DNA of 64,000 bases from Rhizobium sp. CCGE 510 (GTDB lineage: Bacteria > Pseudomonadota > Alphaproteobacteria > Rhizobiales > Rhizobiaceae). Numbering within the stretch: position 1 is the stretch's first letter; each line of letters opens with the position of its first letter. Made by a program: the position numbers and the translations under genes. The notes beneath the pieces were generated by a model, which was not told the DNA's origin, made no database searches, and worked only from the letters and a program-made list of their open reading frames with translations. Location of the stretch: positions 124,001 through 188,000 of the forward strand of contig NZ_AEYF01000040.1 in the NCBI RefSeq assembly GCF_000292525.1, given 5' to 3'. This document shows positions 62,325 through 64,000 of this stretch, piece after piece.

Positions 62325-62762
62325 GTGATCAGCGTGGATGATCTCGATACTGAGCTCTTGAGTGCACTTCGCCACAACGCCCGGATTTCCGTCTCTTCGC
62401 TTGCGGCGATGACCGGCGCATCGCGAGCAACGGTTGCCGCCCGGATCGACCGGCTGGTCGCCGGCGGCACCATCGTCGGCTTCACCATCCGCACCGGTCA
62501 TGAGACCCGGTCAGCCGGGGTGCGGGCCATCGTCATGATCGAAGTGCTCGGCAAGCTCGCCGACAGGGTGGCCGATCAGTTGAGGGGGGTGCCGCAAGTG
62601 CGCGCACTTCACAGCACCAACGGCAAATGGGATTTCGTCGCCGAACTCGAAGATCGCGACCTTGCCGCGTTCGACGAGACGCTGCGCCGCATCCGGCTGA
62701 TCAACGGCATCAACTCGACCGAGACCAACATTCTGCTCAAGACGAGCAAGACGGGTTTTTAG
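62325..62762 (+). CDS. Lrp/AsnC-family regulator, probable activator of arginase operon
   Basis: 145-residue regulator: N-terminal winged HTH (DDLDTELLSALRHNARISVSSLAAMTGASRATVAARIDRL, about 5-44; core TGASRATVAARIDRL) and C-terminal RAM effector domain (about 66-140; VRALHSTNGKWDFVAELEDRD). Starts with GTG at 62325, or at GTG 62334. Divergent from the arginase gene with 124 bases between starts, the classic arrangement for an amino-acid sensing regulator. Effector likely ornithine or arginine (inference). Confidence 0.9.
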   Translation: MISVDDLDTELLSALRHNARISVSSLAAMTGASRATVAARIDRLVAGGTIVGFTIRTGHETRSAGVRAIVMIEVLGKLADRVADQLRGVPQVRALHSTNGKWDFVAELEDRDLAAFDETLRRIRLINGINSTETNILLKTSKTGF

Positions 62763-62799
62763 GACATTGTCGCGCGACACCCCGGACCCCGAATGGGCG

Positions 62800-62946
62800 G
62801 AACCAGCCCCTCATCCGGCTGCCGCCACCTTCTCCCCGTAAAACGGGGCGAAGGGGGATAGTTGCGACCTTTCCGTCCCTCTCCCACCTTTCGCAGGGCA
62901 CGTCCCCTCTCCCCGTTTTTTACGGGGAGAGGGCTAGGGTGAGGGC
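62800..62946. repeat. Composite mosaic repeat after the Lrp/AsnC gene
   Basis: CCCCTCATCCGGCTGCCGCC and the palindromes CTTCTCCCCGT...ACGGGGCGAAGG and CCTCTCCCCGT...ACGGGGAGAGG, ending GGGTGAGGGC. It repeats modules of the fdsB-fdsA element at 52868. It fills most of the 243-base gap before the tamB stop. Confidence 0.8.
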
Positions 62947-63005
62947 AAATTACGGGTCCGAATCGGACAGACATCCGCTGTTTGCTTCGCTTGAATTATG
63001 CCGGC

Positions 63006-64000
63006 TCAATACTCACGTTCGTAGACGATGCCCGCTTCGCCTGCACCGTTACCACCGGCGGCGCCGCGCAGCTTGACGCCGCGGCCGACATCGAGGTTGA
63101 TCACCGCCTTGGCGCCGGCCGAGCCGCCCTGCTGCAATTCGAAATAGGTGCGGTCGTTGAGATAGCGGCCGACGCTGACGCTCGTCTGCCCCTTGGAATC
63201 GGTACTGATGTCGAGATCGTCGACGCCGAGCTGGTTGCGCAGGCCTTCGAAAAGCGAGTTGGAACGGTTGCCGGCCAGCTGGCTGACGGCGTCGGCCAAC
63301 TGGGCGATCTGCACCGGCGAGAGTTTTGACATCGACTGGCCAAAGATCAACTGCGCCAGGACCTCGTCCTGCGGCAGTTGGGGCGAAGAGGAAAAGGTGA
63401 TCGCAGGGTCGGTGGCGAGGCCCGCGACGTCGACGGTCAGCGTCGTCGAACCGGAGGCCGAGGACGCTTCCATATCAAGGGCCGGCGTCAAGTCGCCGGC
63501 AAAGGTGATGCGGCTCTTGTCGGTGAAATCCAGGCGGCGGTTGAGAATGGTCAAGCGACCGCGGCGCATGGTGAAACCGCCGGTCACGATCGGCGCTGCC
63601 GCGGTTCCGCGGATCGTCACACGGCCGCCAAGCTCGGCATCGATACCGCGCCCGCGCACGAAGATATGCGCGGGCGCGTCGATTTCGAGATCGAGGGTGA
63701 TCGTCGAGGATTTTTCGCCGGGTTTCCGTTCGCCGTCGTCGCGCAGCTGCGCAAGCACCGCCCGCGGCGCATTCTTATGCCGGATGTCGATCTGACTGAG
63801 CGAGGTCGGCAATTTTTCCGGGACGGTGATCGAGGTCTTGTCCAAGCGAAGCTTGCCGCTCAGCGCGGCGTTCATGATCGGCCCGCGCAGGGCGAGCGTG
63901 CCATTGACCGTGGAGACGACAAGCGTTCCGTCGACATAGACCGCCTTGTCGAGCTTGATCGAAATGTCGGCGGGAAAGCCGCCGGCCGGTTGGATGCCGA
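63006..64000 (-). CDS. tamB: Translocation and assembly module subunit TamB, C-terminal part
   Basis: Frame stays open to the right window edge, so only the last about 331 residues are visible. This is the DUF490/TamB C-terminal beta-helical domain: LDMEASSASGSTTLTVDVAG, ITFSSSPQLPQDEVLAQLIFGQSMSKLSPVQIAQLADAVSQLAG (cores PQLPQDEVLAQLIFG and LSPVQIAQLADAV) and the ending GEAGIVYEREY. The end of the protein contacts the outer-membrane partner TamA; the protein bridges periplasm for lipid or OMP transport. TamA is expected upstream, outside the window. Confidence 0.93.
   Translation of the reverse strand, partial: GIQPAGGFPADISIKLDKAVYVDGTLVVSTVNGTLALRGPIMNAALSGKLRLDKTSITVPEKLPTSLSQIDIRHKNAPRAVLAQLRDDGERKPGEKSSTITLDLEIDAPAHIFVRGRGIDAELGGRVTIRGTAAAPIVTGGFTMRRGRLTILNRRLDFTDKSRITFAGDLTPALDMEASSASGSTTLTVDVAGLATDPAITFSSSPQLPQDEVLAQLIFGQSMSKLSPVQIAQLADAVSQLAGNRSNSLFEGLRNQLGVDDLDISTDSKGQTSVSVGRYLNDRTYFELQQGGSAGAKAVINLDVGRGVKLRGAAGGNGAGEAGIVYEREY

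Overview
The window is chromosomal DNA from a Rhizobium-type alphaproteobacterium, most likely the R. etli / R. leguminosarum group. It is GC-rich and has no plasmid, phage or transposase genes. The support is the alphaproteobacterial heme/Mic60 gene block, the split F1 ATP synthase operon (atpHAGDC without F0 genes), the long mdh-suc-lpd cluster, an Omp19-like lipoprotein, a cytosolic chemoreceptor ending in WEEF, and several mosaic palindromic repeats of the kind scattered through rhizobial genomes. The species call is inference from gene content. I saw no rRNA, tRNA or CRISPR.

Layout, 1-15.7 kb: a minus-strand block runs hemC, hemD, a Mic60-like membrane protein, hemY, a TerB-like gene and a truncated glutamine amidotransferase. 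Divergently, tsaD, gpsA, a YciI-like gene, an EVE-domain gene and a methyltransferase form a tight plus-strand string. A small secreted protein (minus) has a good CtrA-type box upstream. Then come sdhCDAB, an Omp19-like lipoprotein and zapE.

15.8-28.5 kb: mdh, sucC, sucD, sucA, a YciI-like gene, sucB, four accessory genes (DUF4241-like, secreted unknown, SDR, LysE exporter) and lpdA. With sdhCDAB this encodes much of the lower TCA cycle. A strong palindrome precedes mdh, and a degenerate copy follows lpdA, ahead of a cytochrome b561 gene.

28.5-41.5 kb: a TraB/GumN protein, xerC, an acyltransferase, a GNAT enzyme, a DapA-family lyase, priA, a small membrane protein, and the F1 operon atpH-A-G-D-(79-aa CxxC protein)-C ending in a clear intrinsic terminator.

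41.6-50.6 kb: an ExoY-like sugar transferase and an acyltransferase-3 protein (surface polysaccharide). Next is a TPP-riboswitch-controlled thiamine-precursor uptake operon (ykoF-thiX-thiZ-thiY). soxR follows, with a soxS-like promoter pointing away from it, then an SDR, an ArsR-type repressor with an operator in its own promoter, and a LysR regulator.

50.8-64 kb: a soluble NAD-dependent formate dehydrogenase operon (fdsG-B-A, fdhD, fdsD) interrupted by repeats, a cytosolic MCP and cheW, an arginine catabolic pair (arginase, ornithine aminotransferase) with a divergent Lrp/AsnC regulator, and the 3' part of tamB.

Most of the window is conserved housekeeping DNA. The items most worth a second look are regulatory: the SoxR promoter with no evident target gene, the SD-overlapping TPP riboswitch, the paired palindromes flanking the TCA cluster, the CtrA-like box, and the unexplained small gene coupled on both sides inside the ATP synthase operon.
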